A stretch of 62,650 nt of DNA from Phycisphaerales bacterium (GCA_009691785.1 SIAM01000007.1:1-62650); one strand, 5' to 3'; shown: positions 53,418 to 61,978, counted from the stretch's first letter. Notes: generated from the sequence alone by a model not told the origin. Program-made: numbers and translations.

Positions 53418-53879
53418 ATGATGAAAAATGTTCGGGAATTCTTGGAAAGTGTCGCGGAAATTGCGCGCGATCGAAACGTCTTCAGCTCCGTGGAGGTGCG
53501 CGGCGATTTGCTGCGTTGCCGCGCCCGCGATGTGAAGGAGGAGGCGTGGTATCTGGTGCAACCACACAATGGACATTGGACCGTGAGCTTGAGCACTCCC
53601 GACCGTTGGCTAAGTGAAAGCATTGAGACTGACTTGATGCACTTTGGCGATCCACTTGAAGAGCTGATTGAGGATGAACTGGTTGAACTTGGCTCCGACT
53701 TTGAAGTTGAGGCGCCAAAACATTTCCGCAGCGAACAGCGCGAATATGTTTTTGTGAACAGGGTTCCGTTGCAAAATGATTCACTCAACGGCGATGCGTC
53801 CATTGTGGCCACATGGCTGCTGGCGTATGAAGCGGCGTTTCGAAACTTGGGCGACATGTCTGGCGAAGAGGACAACTGA
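53418..53879 (+). CDS. Conserved-looking acidic protein of unknown function
   Basis: About 153 residues, acidic, mixed alpha/beta, without signal peptide or membrane segment. Notable stretches are YLVQPHNGHWTVSLSTPDRW and the acidic DPLEELIEDELVELGSDFEV. AAAGGA stands before the ATG at 53418 (a second ATG follows directly). The glycosyltransferase gene begins three bases after its stop, so it is probably co-expressed and may serve the same pathway. Upstream, TACAAT (53378-53383) may be a -10 element, with a GTTCA/TGAAC inverted repeat (53360-53371) just before it. Family not recognised. Confidence 0.6.
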   Translation: MMKNVREFLESVAEIARDRNVFSSVEVRGDLLRCRARDVKEEAWYLVQPHNGHWTVSLSTPDRWLSESIETDLMHFGDPLEELIEDELVELGSDFEVEAPKHFRSEQREYVFVNRVPLQNDSLNGDASIVATWLLAYEAAFRNLGDMSGEEDN

Positions 53880-53882
53880 TTC

Positions 53883-55382
53883 ATGGGGCGACGCGTGCTT
53901 ATGCTTGGCTGGGAATTTCCACCGTTCATCACGGGTGGCCTGGGCACTGCGTGCTATGGATTAACCAAGGCGCTTGACCGCCGCGGCGATGACGTGACCT
54001 TTGTGTTGCCAAAACATATTGATGGCCAATTTGCCAGCCATGTGCACATGCTTTCGCCGGGCTCGGACTTGCCGCATCCATCGCTTCCGCCGCCTGAAGC
54101 CGTGCAAAGAGAGCGCGTGGAGCGCGATATTGTCAATCAAGCGACGGAGTTGATCAGCAAGGTAATGCAGCAGACGGTGCGGCCCGCCGATGTTGCCGCA
54201 GCCGCAAAAAGCGCTGGATTCAATGTTATTTCCGTGCCCACAAGCGTGAGCGCGCCCTATGTTTCTAGCCAAGCCAATATGACGGTGCAAACATTACTAG
54301 GCTCCGCGGCGCTGCGCAAAACATTGAACTTGCCAACATGGATGAGCGCGCAAACGCGCACGTGGCTCACGCATGAGTTGGCAATGATGGAAGCGCTTCC
54401 GGAATCCGGTGCGGGCATAAATCAAGAAATTCAGGCGCGCGGCGCCAGCAGCGCGGACTACGGCGGAAACTTAATTCAAGAGAGCGAGCAATACGCGCGC
54501 TTCTGTTTGCAAGCCACGCGTGGCGTTGCCTTTGATGTGATCCACGCGCACGATTGGCTGACATATCCGGCGGGCCTTGCCATTGCGCGCGCAACGGGCA
54601 AGCCGCTGGTTGTGCATGTGCACAGCACGGAGTTTGACCGCTCGGGCGAGCATGTGAATCAACCGCTGTACAACATTGAGCGCCGCGGAATGCACGGCGC
54701 GGTTCGCGTGATCACCGTAAGCATGCTCACGCGCAACTTGGTGGTGAACCGCTACGGCGTGAACCCCAACAAGGTGGATGTTGTTTATAACGGCGTGGAC
54801 CTTGATCCCTCCGGTGTGGGCGCGGAGCCCATCAAGCGCAGCGATAAAATTGTGCTGTATTTTGGGCGAATTACCATGCAAAAGGGTCCGGAGTATTTCA
54901 TCAGCGCTGCCAAGCGCGTGCTGGATGTCATGGACCATGTGAAGTTTGTGGTAGCCGGCAACGGCGACCAAGCGCAACGCATGATTGAAATGGCGGCGTC
55001 CATGGGAATTGGAAACAAGGTTTTGTTCACCGGCTTCTTGCGCGGCAAGGACATTCCAAAAGTTTTTGCAATGGCGGATTTGTATGTCATGCCAAGCGTG
55101 AGCGAACCGTTTGGCATTGCGCCGCTGGAGGCGCTTGGCCACCGCGTGCCCGTGTTGATTAGCCGCACCAGTGGCGTGAGTGAAATTCTGACCAACGCCT
55201 TGAAGTGCAATTTCTGGGACATCGACGACATGGCCAACAAGATTGTTGCCGTGTTGCGCCATCCGCCACTGCAGCGAACATTGCGCGACAGCGGCTTCTT
55301 TGAAGTGCGCGGCATTACTTGGGATGGCGCCGCCGCCAAGGTGGACGCCGTGTACGAGCGCGCCATTGCCGCGGTGCACTAA
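53883..55382 (+). CDS. Glycogen synthase-like glycosyltransferase (GT4/GT5 type)
   Basis: 499 residues, GT-B fold. The N-terminal domain starts VLMLGWEFPPFITGGLGTAC with the nucleotide-sugar loop GGLG; FDVIHAHDWLTYPAGLAIAR and PLVVHVHSTEFDRSG are acceptor-side motifs. The C-terminal domain has IVLYFGRITMQKGPEYFI and the donor-binding SVSEPFGIAPLEAL (E-x7-E). It transfers a hexose from a nucleotide sugar, most likely building an alpha-glucan; trehalose or exopolysaccharide synthesis cannot be excluded. An Ala/Ser-rich insertion lies at about residues 95-165. Confidence 0.8.
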   Translation: MGRRVLMLGWEFPPFITGGLGTACYGLTKALDRRGDDVTFVLPKHIDGQFASHVHMLSPGSDLPHPSLPPPEAVQRERVERDIVNQATELISKVMQQTVRPADVAAAAKSAGFNVISVPTSVSAPYVSSQANMTVQTLLGSAALRKTLNLPTWMSAQTRTWLTHELAMMEALPESGAGINQEIQARGASSADYGGNLIQESEQYARFCLQATRGVAFDVIHAHDWLTYPAGLAIARATGKPLVVHVHSTEFDRSGEHVNQPLYNIERRGMHGAVRVITVSMLTRNLVVNRYGVNPNKVDVVYNGVDLDPSGVGAEPIKRSDKIVLYFGRITMQKGPEYFISAAKRVLDVMDHVKFVVAGNGDQAQRMIEMAASMGIGNKVLFTGFLRGKDIPKVFAMADLYVMPSVSEPFGIAPLEALGHRVPVLISRTSGVSEILTNALKCNFWDIDDMANKIVAVLRHPPLQRTLRDSGFFEVRGITWDGAAAKVDAVYERAIAAVH

Positions 55383-55383
55383 A

Positions 55384-55410
55384 CCACAAAGTTGCGGCCA
55401 CAAAGTTGCG
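55384..55410. repeat. Short direct repeat after the glycosyltransferase gene
   Basis: CCACAAAGTTGCG occurs twice (55384-55396 and 55398-55410), one base apart, starting just after the stop codon. The rest of the 214-base gap before putA shows no convincing promoter or terminator. Confidence 0.7.
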
Positions 55411-55596
55411 CGCCGTTTTCGCGCCAGCGTGAGCGACCCCTCCATGCAATTGCAAATATGCGTTGACCGTGGATAGGAACACAGTGCAAGTGGAAAAGCC
55501 TTTCTAAGCAGGCAAATCGGGGCCATTTTGAAATTCCGACAATCCACCACTTGATGGGCAGGAATCCGTGGGCGGATGCATCTAGAATGAATTTCT

Positions 55597-58593
55597 ATGG
55601 GATTATTTTCCAAGCGTCGTCTAAAAGTTGCCCCCGCATTTCATGTTGCGGCCAGCGCCGATCCAATTCTTGAGGCGTTGATACAAGCCAAAGGCGCCGA
55701 CATTCTGGCGCGTTCGCGCAACAACAAGTCGGGCATTCTGAGCGCGCAATTTTGGTCGGACAAACTTATGGACTGGTCCATGAAGGACGAGGCGTTCAAG
55801 ATTCAACTGTTTCGATTTGTGGACGCGTTTCCCATGTTGCGCACAGCGGATCAAGTGCACGAACATCTCACGGACTATCTCACACAACCAGGCGTGAAGT
55901 TGCCGCCCGGGCTTGACCTGGGTTTGAAAGCTGGCGGACTTGCCAAGGGCTTGATGACCAAGACCATGAGCAATCAAATCACGGGCATGGCCAGCAAGTT
56001 CATCGCGGGCACGGACGCGCACAGCGCATTGCCGCAGTTGAAAAAAATGTGGCAAGACGGCGTGGCGTTCAGCGTGGACTTGCTTGGTGAATCGTGCGTG
56101 AGCGACGAGGAAGCCGCCGCATATCAGGCGAAATATCTTGATTTAATCCGCAACTTGCCGCAGGCCGTTTCGGCGTGGCCGAGCAACGATCAACTGGAGC
56201 GCGACCACTTGGGTCCCATCGCGCGCACCAATGTCAGCATAAAAATTTCGTCGCTGTACGCGCGCACCGATCCAATTGATACGGAAAGTTGCATCAAAGG
56301 CTTAATGAAAGCGCTGCGCCCAATTCTGGAGGCGGCCGTTGCCAACAAGGTGCTGGTGAACTTTGACATGGAGCAATTCGCGCTGAAGGATCTCACGCTT
56401 GAATTGTTCATGCGTTGTTGCCAAGAGATTCCGTTTGAAGCAGGGCTTGCCATGCAAGCGTATTTGCGCAGCGGCGATGATGACGCGCACCGCATTGCAT
56501 CGTGGGCGCAGAAAAGTGGCCGCGTGGTCACGGTGCGTTTGGTCAAGGGCGCGTACTGGGATTACGAAACCATTCATGCGGAGCAACAAGGTTGGCCGTG
56601 TCCGGTCTGGGCAACAAAGGTTGAAACCGACGCGTGCTTTGAGCGCATGCAGAAAATTTTCTTGCAGCATTGCCCGCGCAAAGTTGGCGACGGCGGCACC
56701 AAGTTGGCGCTGGGCAGCCACAATGCGCGCAGTATTGCGGCCACATTGGCAACGGCGGAGCAATTGGGCTTGCCCCCCGCCGCCATTGAGTTGCAAATGT
56801 TGCACGGCATGGCGGACGCTTTGAAATTTGCGGTTTCGCAAATGGGTTTGCGCATTCGTGAATATGTCCCAGTGGGTGAAATGATTCCGGGCATGGCGTA
56901 TTTGGTGCGCCGGCTTTTGGAGAACACCAGCAATGAAAGTTGGCTTAAGGCTGGCTTCATGGACAACGCCGATGTGTCGGTGCTGTTGGCTTCGCCGCAC
57001 GAAAAGATTTCCGCGGCTCACAACAAAACAGAGCAAGAGCGTCTGGCGCAGGCCGCGGACAAGCACAAACTTTCGCACTCGCACCCTGATGTTGGCAATG
57101 GACGCGCGTTCTTCACCGAACCGTACCGAAACTTTTCCGTGTCCAGCGCGCGCGAACAATTCGCGGCGGCCATTAGCAAAGCCAGCGTGCCTGTTGGAAT
57201 TAAAAATGTCTCCGCGCAAACCGCGCGCGACGCCGTTGGCTTGCTTGCGGCGGCGTATCCCGCGTGGCGCGACAAGCCATTCACGCAGCGCGCCGAAACT
57301 TTGGTGAAGGCCGCGGCCGCCATGCGCGCTCGCCGCGACGAATTGTGCGGCGTGATAATTCGCGAGGCTGGCAAGACATGGCGCGAAGCCGACGGCGACA
57401 TTTGCGAGGCGATTGATTTCTGCGAGTACTACGCGCGCCAAGCCGCTGGTCTGTTTGACCGCGCCAGATTGGGCCGTTTCGTGGGCGAATTGGATGAAAT
57501 CACCTATCAACCGCGCGGCGTGTGCGCCGTGATTAGTCCGTGGAATTTTCCGCTGGCTATTTGTTGCGGCATGACCGTTGCCGCGCTGGTGACTGGAAAC
57601 ACCGTGGCGGTGAAACCCGCGGAACAAACCGTGGGCATTGCAAAGATCATGTGCGACATTTTGTGGAGCGCGGGAGTTCCGCGCGAGTGCCTGGCTTTCT
57701 TGCCCGGCCCTGGCGAAGAAGTTGGCGCGGCGTTGGTGCGCGATCCGCGCGTGGCGTTGATCGCGTTCACCGGCAGCAAGGGAGTTGGCCTTGACATTAT
57801 TCAAGCGTGCGGCGTGGTCACGCCGGAGCAAGAAGTGGTGAAAAAAGTTGTGTGCGAAATGGGCGGCAAGAACGCAATCATTGTTGACGCCAGCGCCGAC
57901 CTTGATGAGGCGGTGCTTGGCGTTCGCCAAAGCGCGTTTGGTTTTAGCGGGCAAAAATGTTCCGCATGCAGTCGCGTGATCGTGGTGGACAGCGCGCATG
58001 ACGCGTTCTTGCACAGGCTTGTTGAGGCCACGCGTTGCTTGACCGTGGGCGATCCAATGTTGCCGAACATCGATGTTGGACCAGTGATTGATCAAGAGGC
58101 CGCGAATAAAATTCGCCACTATATTGAGATTGGCAAGAGCGAAGGCAAACTTGAGTTGCAGTTGCCCGTGCCCGCGGGGCTGGAAGAGCGCGTTGGAAAA
58201 CCGTTTGTTTCCCCCACTATCTTCAGTGGAATTCGCCCCGAGCACCGCCTTGCCAACGAGGAAATATTTGGCCCCGTGCTTGCCGTTATTCGCGCGAGCG
58301 ATTTTGATGAGGCTTTGAAGATTGCCAACGCCACTGCGTACAAACTCACCGGCGGCGTGTATTCACGCAAGCCAAGCAATCTTGAGAAAGCCAAGCGCGA
58401 CTACCGCGTGGGCAATCTATATATCAACCGTGGAATTACTGGCGCGCTTGTTGGACGTCAACCATTCGGCGGCTTTGGCATGAGCGGCATGGGAAGCAAG
58501 GCCGGCGGCGCCGACTACTTGTTGCAATTTACGGAGCCGCGCGCGATTTGCGAGAACACCATGCGCCGCGGTTTCGCGCCAGGCGTGGATTGA
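55597..58593 (+). CDS. putA: Bifunctional proline dehydrogenase / glutamate-semialdehyde dehydrogenase
   Basis: 998 residues. The N-terminal PRODH domain (about 60-470) has NVSIKISSLYARTDPID, VLVNFDMEQFALKDLTLELF, RVVTVRLVKGAYWDYETIHA and a C-terminal AKLLR-like part before residue 480. The aldehyde dehydrogenase domain (about 520-990) has VISPWNFPLAICCGMTVAAL, FTGSKGVGLDI, the catalytic Glu in VVCEMGGKNAIIV and the catalytic Cys in SGQKCSACSRVI. It oxidises proline to glutamate at the membrane face, channelling the intermediate. There is no DNA-binding N-terminus, so it is not a PutA repressor. Confidence 0.93.
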   Translation: MGLFSKRRLKVAPAFHVAASADPILEALIQAKGADILARSRNNKSGILSAQFWSDKLMDWSMKDEAFKIQLFRFVDAFPMLRTADQVHEHLTDYLTQPGVKLPPGLDLGLKAGGLAKGLMTKTMSNQITGMASKFIAGTDAHSALPQLKKMWQDGVAFSVDLLGESCVSDEEAAAYQAKYLDLIRNLPQAVSAWPSNDQLERDHLGPIARTNVSIKISSLYARTDPIDTESCIKGLMKALRPILEAAVANKVLVNFDMEQFALKDLTLELFMRCCQEIPFEAGLAMQAYLRSGDDDAHRIASWAQKSGRVVTVRLVKGAYWDYETIHAEQQGWPCPVWATKVETDACFERMQKIFLQHCPRKVGDGGTKLALGSHNARSIAATLATAEQLGLPPAAIELQMLHGMADALKFAVSQMGLRIREYVPVGEMIPGMAYLVRRLLENTSNESWLKAGFMDNADVSVLLASPHEKISAAHNKTEQERLAQAADKHKLSHSHPDVGNGRAFFTEPYRNFSVSSAREQFAAAISKASVPVGIKNVSAQTARDAVGLLAAAYPAWRDKPFTQRAETLVKAAAAMRARRDELCGVIIREAGKTWREADGDICEAIDFCEYYARQAAGLFDRARLGRFVGELDEITYQPRGVCAVISPWNFPLAICCGMTVAALVTGNTVAVKPAEQTVGIAKIMCDILWSAGVPRECLAFLPGPGEEVGAALVRDPRVALIAFTGSKGVGLDIIQACGVVTPEQEVVKKVVCEMGGKNAIIVDASADLDEAVLGVRQSAFGFSGQKCSACSRVIVVDSAHDAFLHRLVEATRCLTVGDPMLPNIDVGPVIDQEAANKIRHYIEIGKSEGKLELQLPVPAGLEERVGKPFVSPTIFSGIRPEHRLANEEIFGPVLAVIRASDFDEALKIANATAYKLTGGVYSRKPSNLEKAKRDYRVGNLYINRGITGALVGRQPFGGFGMSGMGSKAGGADYLLQFTEPRAICENTMRRGFAPGVD

Positions 58594-58663
58594 TTTTCCA
58601 AGCACGAAAGCATCAGCCATCGCTTCACGGAAAATGCGCGCACAGTTTCACGCCAGGCGTGGA

Positions 58664-60364
58664 TTACATTCCCATTCCAGCCATCAGTGGTTCCGAATTG
58701 GGACGGAAGCGATCCAGTATTCGATATTGAACCGCCTCCGCAATATCTTGCGCGCGAATGCATTCAGCGCCATCTAGATCCGCAATGGTGCGCGCCACGC
58801 GGCGAATTTTGTCATACGCGCGCGCGCTTAAACCAAGTTCGGTCATGGCCTGTTGCACAATGGATCTGCTTTCATCATCAAGCACGGCAACGCGATCAAG
58901 CGCGGCGCCAACCAAACGCGCGTTGGGCGTTTCACCTTGACGATTCACGGCGCGGGCGCGCGCAACTAGAACTTTCTCGCGCAACTCGGCGGTGCTGGTT
59001 GCCGCGCGCGTGCCAGACAACGCCGCGAAAGAAACCGCGCGCACTTCAACATGTAAATCAATGCGGTCAATCACGGGGCCGCTGAGGCGCGACAAATATT
59101 GCTCCACGGCGCGGCGCGAACCCTGCCCCATGTCGCCGCGGGCGGTTGGATTCATGGCGGCAATCAACAACGCGCGCGCGGGAAATCGCGCTGTTCCTCG
59201 CGCGCGACTGACCGTGACAAACCCATCTTCTAGCGGCTCGCGAAGCGCCTCAAGCACGCTGCGGGGAAACTCCGCAACCTCATCCAAAAATAAAACGCCC
59301 TCGTGCGCCAAACTCACTTCACCGGGCCGCGGATTGCTGCCGCCACCAACCATGGCCGCCGTGCTGGCCGTGTGATGCGGACATCGCACGGGCCGCGCGC
59401 GCATAAGACCCTCACCCGGCGGCAACACGCCGGCGCACGAATGAATGCGCGTCACCTCCATGCTGCTGGCCACATCAAGCGGCGGCAAAATGCCAGGAAG
59501 CGCGCGCGCCATTAAAGTTTTTCCGCTACCCGCGGGACCAATCAACAACACGTTGTGCCCGCCCGCCGCCGCCACACATAGCGCGCGCTTGGCGGCCTCT
59601 TGGCCGCGCACGCGGCTGAAATCAATCGCGGCAATGTCACGCGCCACAGAAATCTTTTCCTGCAGCGCGGGCGCGTCTTGCATGCCGGACAAAATCGCCA
59701 CCGCGTGCGCCAGCGATGACGCCGCAAGTATGCGAATGCCATCGACCGCGGACGCCTCCGCCGCATTTTCCGTGGGCAACAACACCGCGTCAAAGCCAAG
59801 TTCTTTGGCCAAGATGGCCATGCAAATTGCGCCACGAATAGGGCGAATACGTCCATCAAGGGCCAACTCGCCCGCCGCCAACAAGCGACCAAATCCGCTT
59901 GCATGCGCCGAAGTATTTGCCACGCCACTCACACCACCACTCGCGCAACCATTCACGCCGCCACTCATCCCACCACTGACGCCGCCACTGACGCCACTCA
60001 CACCACCACTCGCGCCGCCAAGCGCAAACCCACGCGCGCCCTTCTTGCGCTTCAACGCGCCCGATGCGATCAACACCGACAACGCCATTGGCACATCAAA
60101 GGCGGGACCTTCCTTGCGCAAATCCGCGGGCGCCAAATTAATTGCCACGCGCCCGCCCGGCCACGCGAAACCCGTGTTGGCCACCGCAGTTTGCACGCGC
60201 TCCACGGCTTCACGCACCGACGCGTCCGGCAAACCAGTCAGCGTGGTGCGCGGCAAGCCTTGGCCGCTGACATCCACTTCAATTTCGCACGGCACCGCGT
60301 CAATGCCACGAAGCGCAAAACCAAACACGCTGGTATGCGCGGCGCGAACACCGCCGTGCACCAT
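58664..60364 (-). CDS. comM: Mg-chelatase-like AAA+ ATPase (ComM/YifB)
   Basis: About 566 residues from the chosen start. SVFGFALRGIDAVPCEIEVD followed by GLPRTTLTGLPDASVREAVE is the Lon-like ComM N-terminus; Walker A is GPAGSGKT; Walker B FLDEVAEF; sensor AMNPTARGDMG; the C-terminal domain has LSARAYDKIRRVARTIADLD. The helicase promotes branch migration during natural transformation. A roughly 38-residue insertion of Gly/Ser/Val repeats splits the N-terminal domain, encoded by an imperfect 12-15 bp repeat at about 59910-60015. The frame runs to a GTG at 60526, adding a low-complexity leader; the family begins at 60364. Confidence 0.85.
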   Translation of the reverse strand: MVHGGVRAAHTSVFGFALRGIDAVPCEIEVDVSGQGLPRTTLTGLPDASVREAVERVQTAVANTGFAWPGGRVAINLAPADLRKEGPAFDVPMALSVLIASGALKRKKGARGFALGGASGGVSGVSGGVSGGMSGGVNGCASGGVSGVANTSAHASGFGRLLAAGELALDGRIRPIRGAICMAILAKELGFDAVLLPTENAAEASAVDGIRILAASSLAHAVAILSGMQDAPALQEKISVARDIAAIDFSRVRGQEAAKRALCVAAAGGHNVLLIGPAGSGKTLMARALPGILPPLDVASSMEVTRIHSCAGVLPPGEGLMRARPVRCPHHTASTAAMVGGGSNPRPGEVSLAHEGVLFLDEVAEFPRSVLEALREPLEDGFVTVSRARGTARFPARALLIAAMNPTARGDMGQGSRRAVEQYLSRLSGPVIDRIDLHVEVRAVSFAALSGTRAATSTAELREKVLVARARAVNRQGETPNARLVGAALDRVAVLDDESRSIVQQAMTELGLSARAYDKIRRVARTIADLDGAECIRAQDIAEAVQYRILDRFRPNSEPLMAGMGM

Positions 60365-60688
60365 CTCGACACGCCGCTCGCCACCGTTCGCAACAGCAGC
60401 AAGCGAATGACCGCCACGGCGACTTTCCGCGCCTTGCTCGCCACCGCTCGCGGCCATTTCATCTGTGTTGCTCTGGCCCATGTTGCAGCGCATCATGACG
60501 CGCAAAAGCGCGCGCCAGAAAATCACGGCCTTTTTTCATGAAGATTCCTCAAACAAATCATTGACGAGCGCAAGCATGCAACGCGGTGTCCATGCTGATT
60601 AAAATGCGCGTACAAAAATTTACCGCATTGGCACCACTTGAGATCACAATCTTTAATACCCCATTTGTTTGACTATTGGCAGAGACAT
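60365..60688. other. Gap between comM and the ORF6N gene
   Basis: The comM-proximal 160 bases are an in-frame, low-complexity extension of comM that may or may not be translated. The remaining 160 bases (60527-60688) are AT-richer than the neighbourhood and show no gene, terminator or clear promoter. Confidence 0.4.
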
Positions 60689-61198
60689 TTATTCCTGCTG
60701 TCGATTGAATCCAATCTTGCGCTTTGGCTTCTGAATGGGCGGCAACAAAAGCGGCAGAAGTTTTTGATAGACATCTCGAAGCGCCGCGTCATGCGCAAAG
60801 ATGGATTGATCTATCTCCGCCAACCGTTTCAGAATGCTGGCGTTGGCGGAAAGTTCCTCGCGCATTTTCACAAACGCACGAATAATGCCAAGACTCATTT
60901 GCACTGCCCGTGCACTGTTTAGAACACTGGCCGCTTGCAACGCCCCGTGTTCAGTAAAAACCAAGACGCTATTTGAAAATTTCAACGAAAACAAGGGTAT
61001 CACAGATTGTGATACCCTCATTATTTCCGCACGATTAAGGGTAAATGCAAACTCTACGGGAAAGCGGTCCGCGTTGCGCTTGACAGCTTGATTCAGCACC
61101 CGCGTTTGCACGCCGTACAACTGCGCCAAATCCGAATCAAGAAGAACCCGTTGCCCGCGGACAATCAAAATGCGAAGTTGATGCGCGTGTGAATCCAT
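60689..61198 (-). CDS. ORF6N domain protein (phage antirepressor-type DNA-binding)
   Basis: 169 residues. The N-terminal half is an ORF6N domain: ILIVRGQRVLLDSDLAQLYG, VQTRVLNQAVKRNADRFPVE and FAFTLNRAEI, then VFTEHGALQAASVLNSARAV. The C-terminal half is helical, ending in a basic, proline-rich PPIQKPKRKIGF. ORF6N proteins are typical of phages, mobile elements and toxin-linked loci, where they bind DNA. The ATG at 61198 is preferred to the frame start at 61228. A perfect 9-bp inverted repeat lies inside the coding region. Compared with its neighbours the gene is AT-richer, consistent with horizontal acquisition. Confidence 0.8.
   Translation of the reverse strand: MDSHAHQLRILIVRGQRVLLDSDLAQLYGVQTRVLNQAVKRNADRFPVEFAFTLNRAEIMRVSQSVIPLFSLKFSNSVLVFTEHGALQAASVLNSARAVQMSLGIIRAFVKMREELSANASILKRLAEIDQSIFAHDAALRDVYQKLLPLLLPPIQKPKRKIGFNRQQE
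60995..61017. repeat. Perfect inverted repeat inside the ORF6N gene
   Basis: GGGTATCAC (60995-61003), five bases, GTGATACCC (61009-61017). A 9-bp perfect palindrome in coding sequence at codons for MRVSQSVIPL. It could be an autoregulatory binding site or an attenuating hairpin, or chance. Confidence 0.6.
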
Positions 61199-61231
61199 TG
61201 CCGCACCGTATCGCCGAGGCCCGACCACTTT

Positions 61232-61257
61232 AAAAAACCTCGCTATTTTTCTGCGAG
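61232..61257 (-). terminator. Rho-independent terminator downstream of the avd region
   Basis: On the minus strand CTCGC (61257-61253) pairs with GCGAG (61243-61239) around a nine-base A-rich loop, then GG is avoided by one base and T6 follows (61237-61232). It would end transcripts of the target/avd side before the ORF6N gene. Confidence 0.6.
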
Positions 61258-61380
61258 ATTCTTTAAATTGAAATCAGCCTGTCGCGCAAATTCCACTGCA
61301 CGACGCCGCTTGCCACGCGTGACTTCGCGCCACCCACCACGCCGCTTGAAGCAACCGATTTTATACCAGCCATGGGATTT

Positions 61381-61493
61381 GCCGTGGTTCGCTTCGCAGC
61401 CAACTGGTCCGGGCCGTGGTTCGCTTCGCAGCCAACTGGTCCGGGCCGTGGTTCGCTTCGCAGCCAACTGGTCCGGGCCGTGGTTCGCTTCGC
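61381..61493. repeat. 32-bp tandem repeat, 3.5 perfect copies
   Basis: The unit, starting GCCGTGGTTCGCTTCGCAGC and continuing CAACTGGTCCGG, occurs at 61381-61412, 61413-61444 and 61445-61476, with a 17-base partial copy to 61493. Copies are identical. The unit length is not a multiple of three, so successive copies are read in different frames and it is unlikely to encode a repeat protein. It begins 18 bases after the avd-like stop on the minus strand. Confidence 0.9.
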
Positions 61494-61511
61494 CCTATCG
61501 GCAGTGGTTCT

Positions 61512-61868
61512 TCATGCCAAATGCCGCGCCACCTGCAGGCGCCTATTGGCAATGTCCAAACTGCGCGCGCGATCACCACCGCGTGCATATTGCGCGTGCA
61601 ACAATTCTTCCAGCACATCCATGTGCGCCATTTCTATGCGCGAACCAAGTCCGTAGCGCACCGTGCGTGGAAACTTTCCAACCTTGGGAATAATCCAGCG
61701 CAACAAATCGCTGGCCAACACCACGGCGGCGGGCTCGCTGGCTCGCCCGCCGGCAGTGACTGGATGAGAGACTTTGGTTTTTTGCGCCACTGGAATGTGC
61801 AGTTTTTCGGCGGCCAAATCTGCTGGCGCAGATTTGGCCGCGTCTTTGTTCTGGCTTTGTGGTTGCAT
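61512..61868 (-). CDS. avd: Avd-like four-helix-bundle DGR accessory protein, apparently shortened
   Basis: About 118 residues. After a polar leader the protein shows VVLASDLLRWIIPKVGKFPR, TVRYGLGSRIEMAHMDVLEE and LLHAQYARGGDRARSLDIAN, then RRLQVARHLA. This is the Avd/bAvd pattern (DLl.WllP...KFPR..R..LG.Ri......LE.L..A.Y.r). Avd forms a basic pentameric barrel that binds the DGR reverse transcriptase and template RNA. The protein stops where the family normally continues with a last helix (..LAhDL....IGrmlGGW), and a 32-bp tandem repeat begins just after, so it may be truncated. Frame opens at a TTG (61892); the ATG at 61868 is chosen. It follows the target gene by about 110 bases. Confidence 0.75.
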   Translation of the reverse strand: MQPQSQNKDAAKSAPADLAAEKLHIPVAQKTKVSHPVTAGGRASEPAAVVLASDLLRWIIPKVGKFPRTVRYGLGSRIEMAHMDVLEELLHAQYARGGDRARSLDIANRRLQVARHLA

Positions 61869-61943
61869 GAACGCGTTTACTTTACCTTGCAATTTTGCGC
61901 AGTGACAGAGAGGTAAAAGTGAAAGGGTAAAAGTAAAATAGAA

Positions 61944-61963
61944 GCTGATTCCAAGGAATCAGC
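61944..61963. promoter_or_regulatory. Perfect hairpin just after the DGR target gene
   Basis: GCTGATTC and GAATCAGC pair over eight bases around a four-base loop (nine bases with a two-base loop), 15 bases beyond the target gene stop. On the minus strand TTCTATTTTACTTTT follows. In the Bordetella phage DGR an 8-bp stem with 4-base loop just after the variable region is needed for efficient retrohoming; this may be the equivalent, or a plain terminator, or both. Confidence 0.55.
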
Positions 61964-61978
61964 AAAGGGTAAAGGGAA

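Noticed and set aside
55384-55410. Attachment site or insertion-sequence scar
   Set aside because: The two 13-bp copies are too short, no integrase or transposase is near, and no tRNA end is involved; kept only as a simple direct repeat.
56302-58245. 647-codon minus-strand open frame inside putA
   Set aside because: Antisense shadow of a clear PutA; composition (His, Arg, Asn rich) has no domain features.
59445-60410. 321-codon plus-strand open frame over comM
   Set aside because: Antisense of ComM; its proline-threonine repeats are the complement of the Gly/Ser/Val insertion.
61243-61467. 74-codon minus-strand frame through the 32-bp repeats
   Set aside because: Its first half is repeat-encoded and reads differently in each copy; only the last 45 codons look protein-like, possibly a remnant of the avd 3' end. 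Not listed as a gene.
61381-61493. CRISPR array
   Set aside because: The 32-bp units are directly contiguous with no unique spacers, and no cas genes are near.
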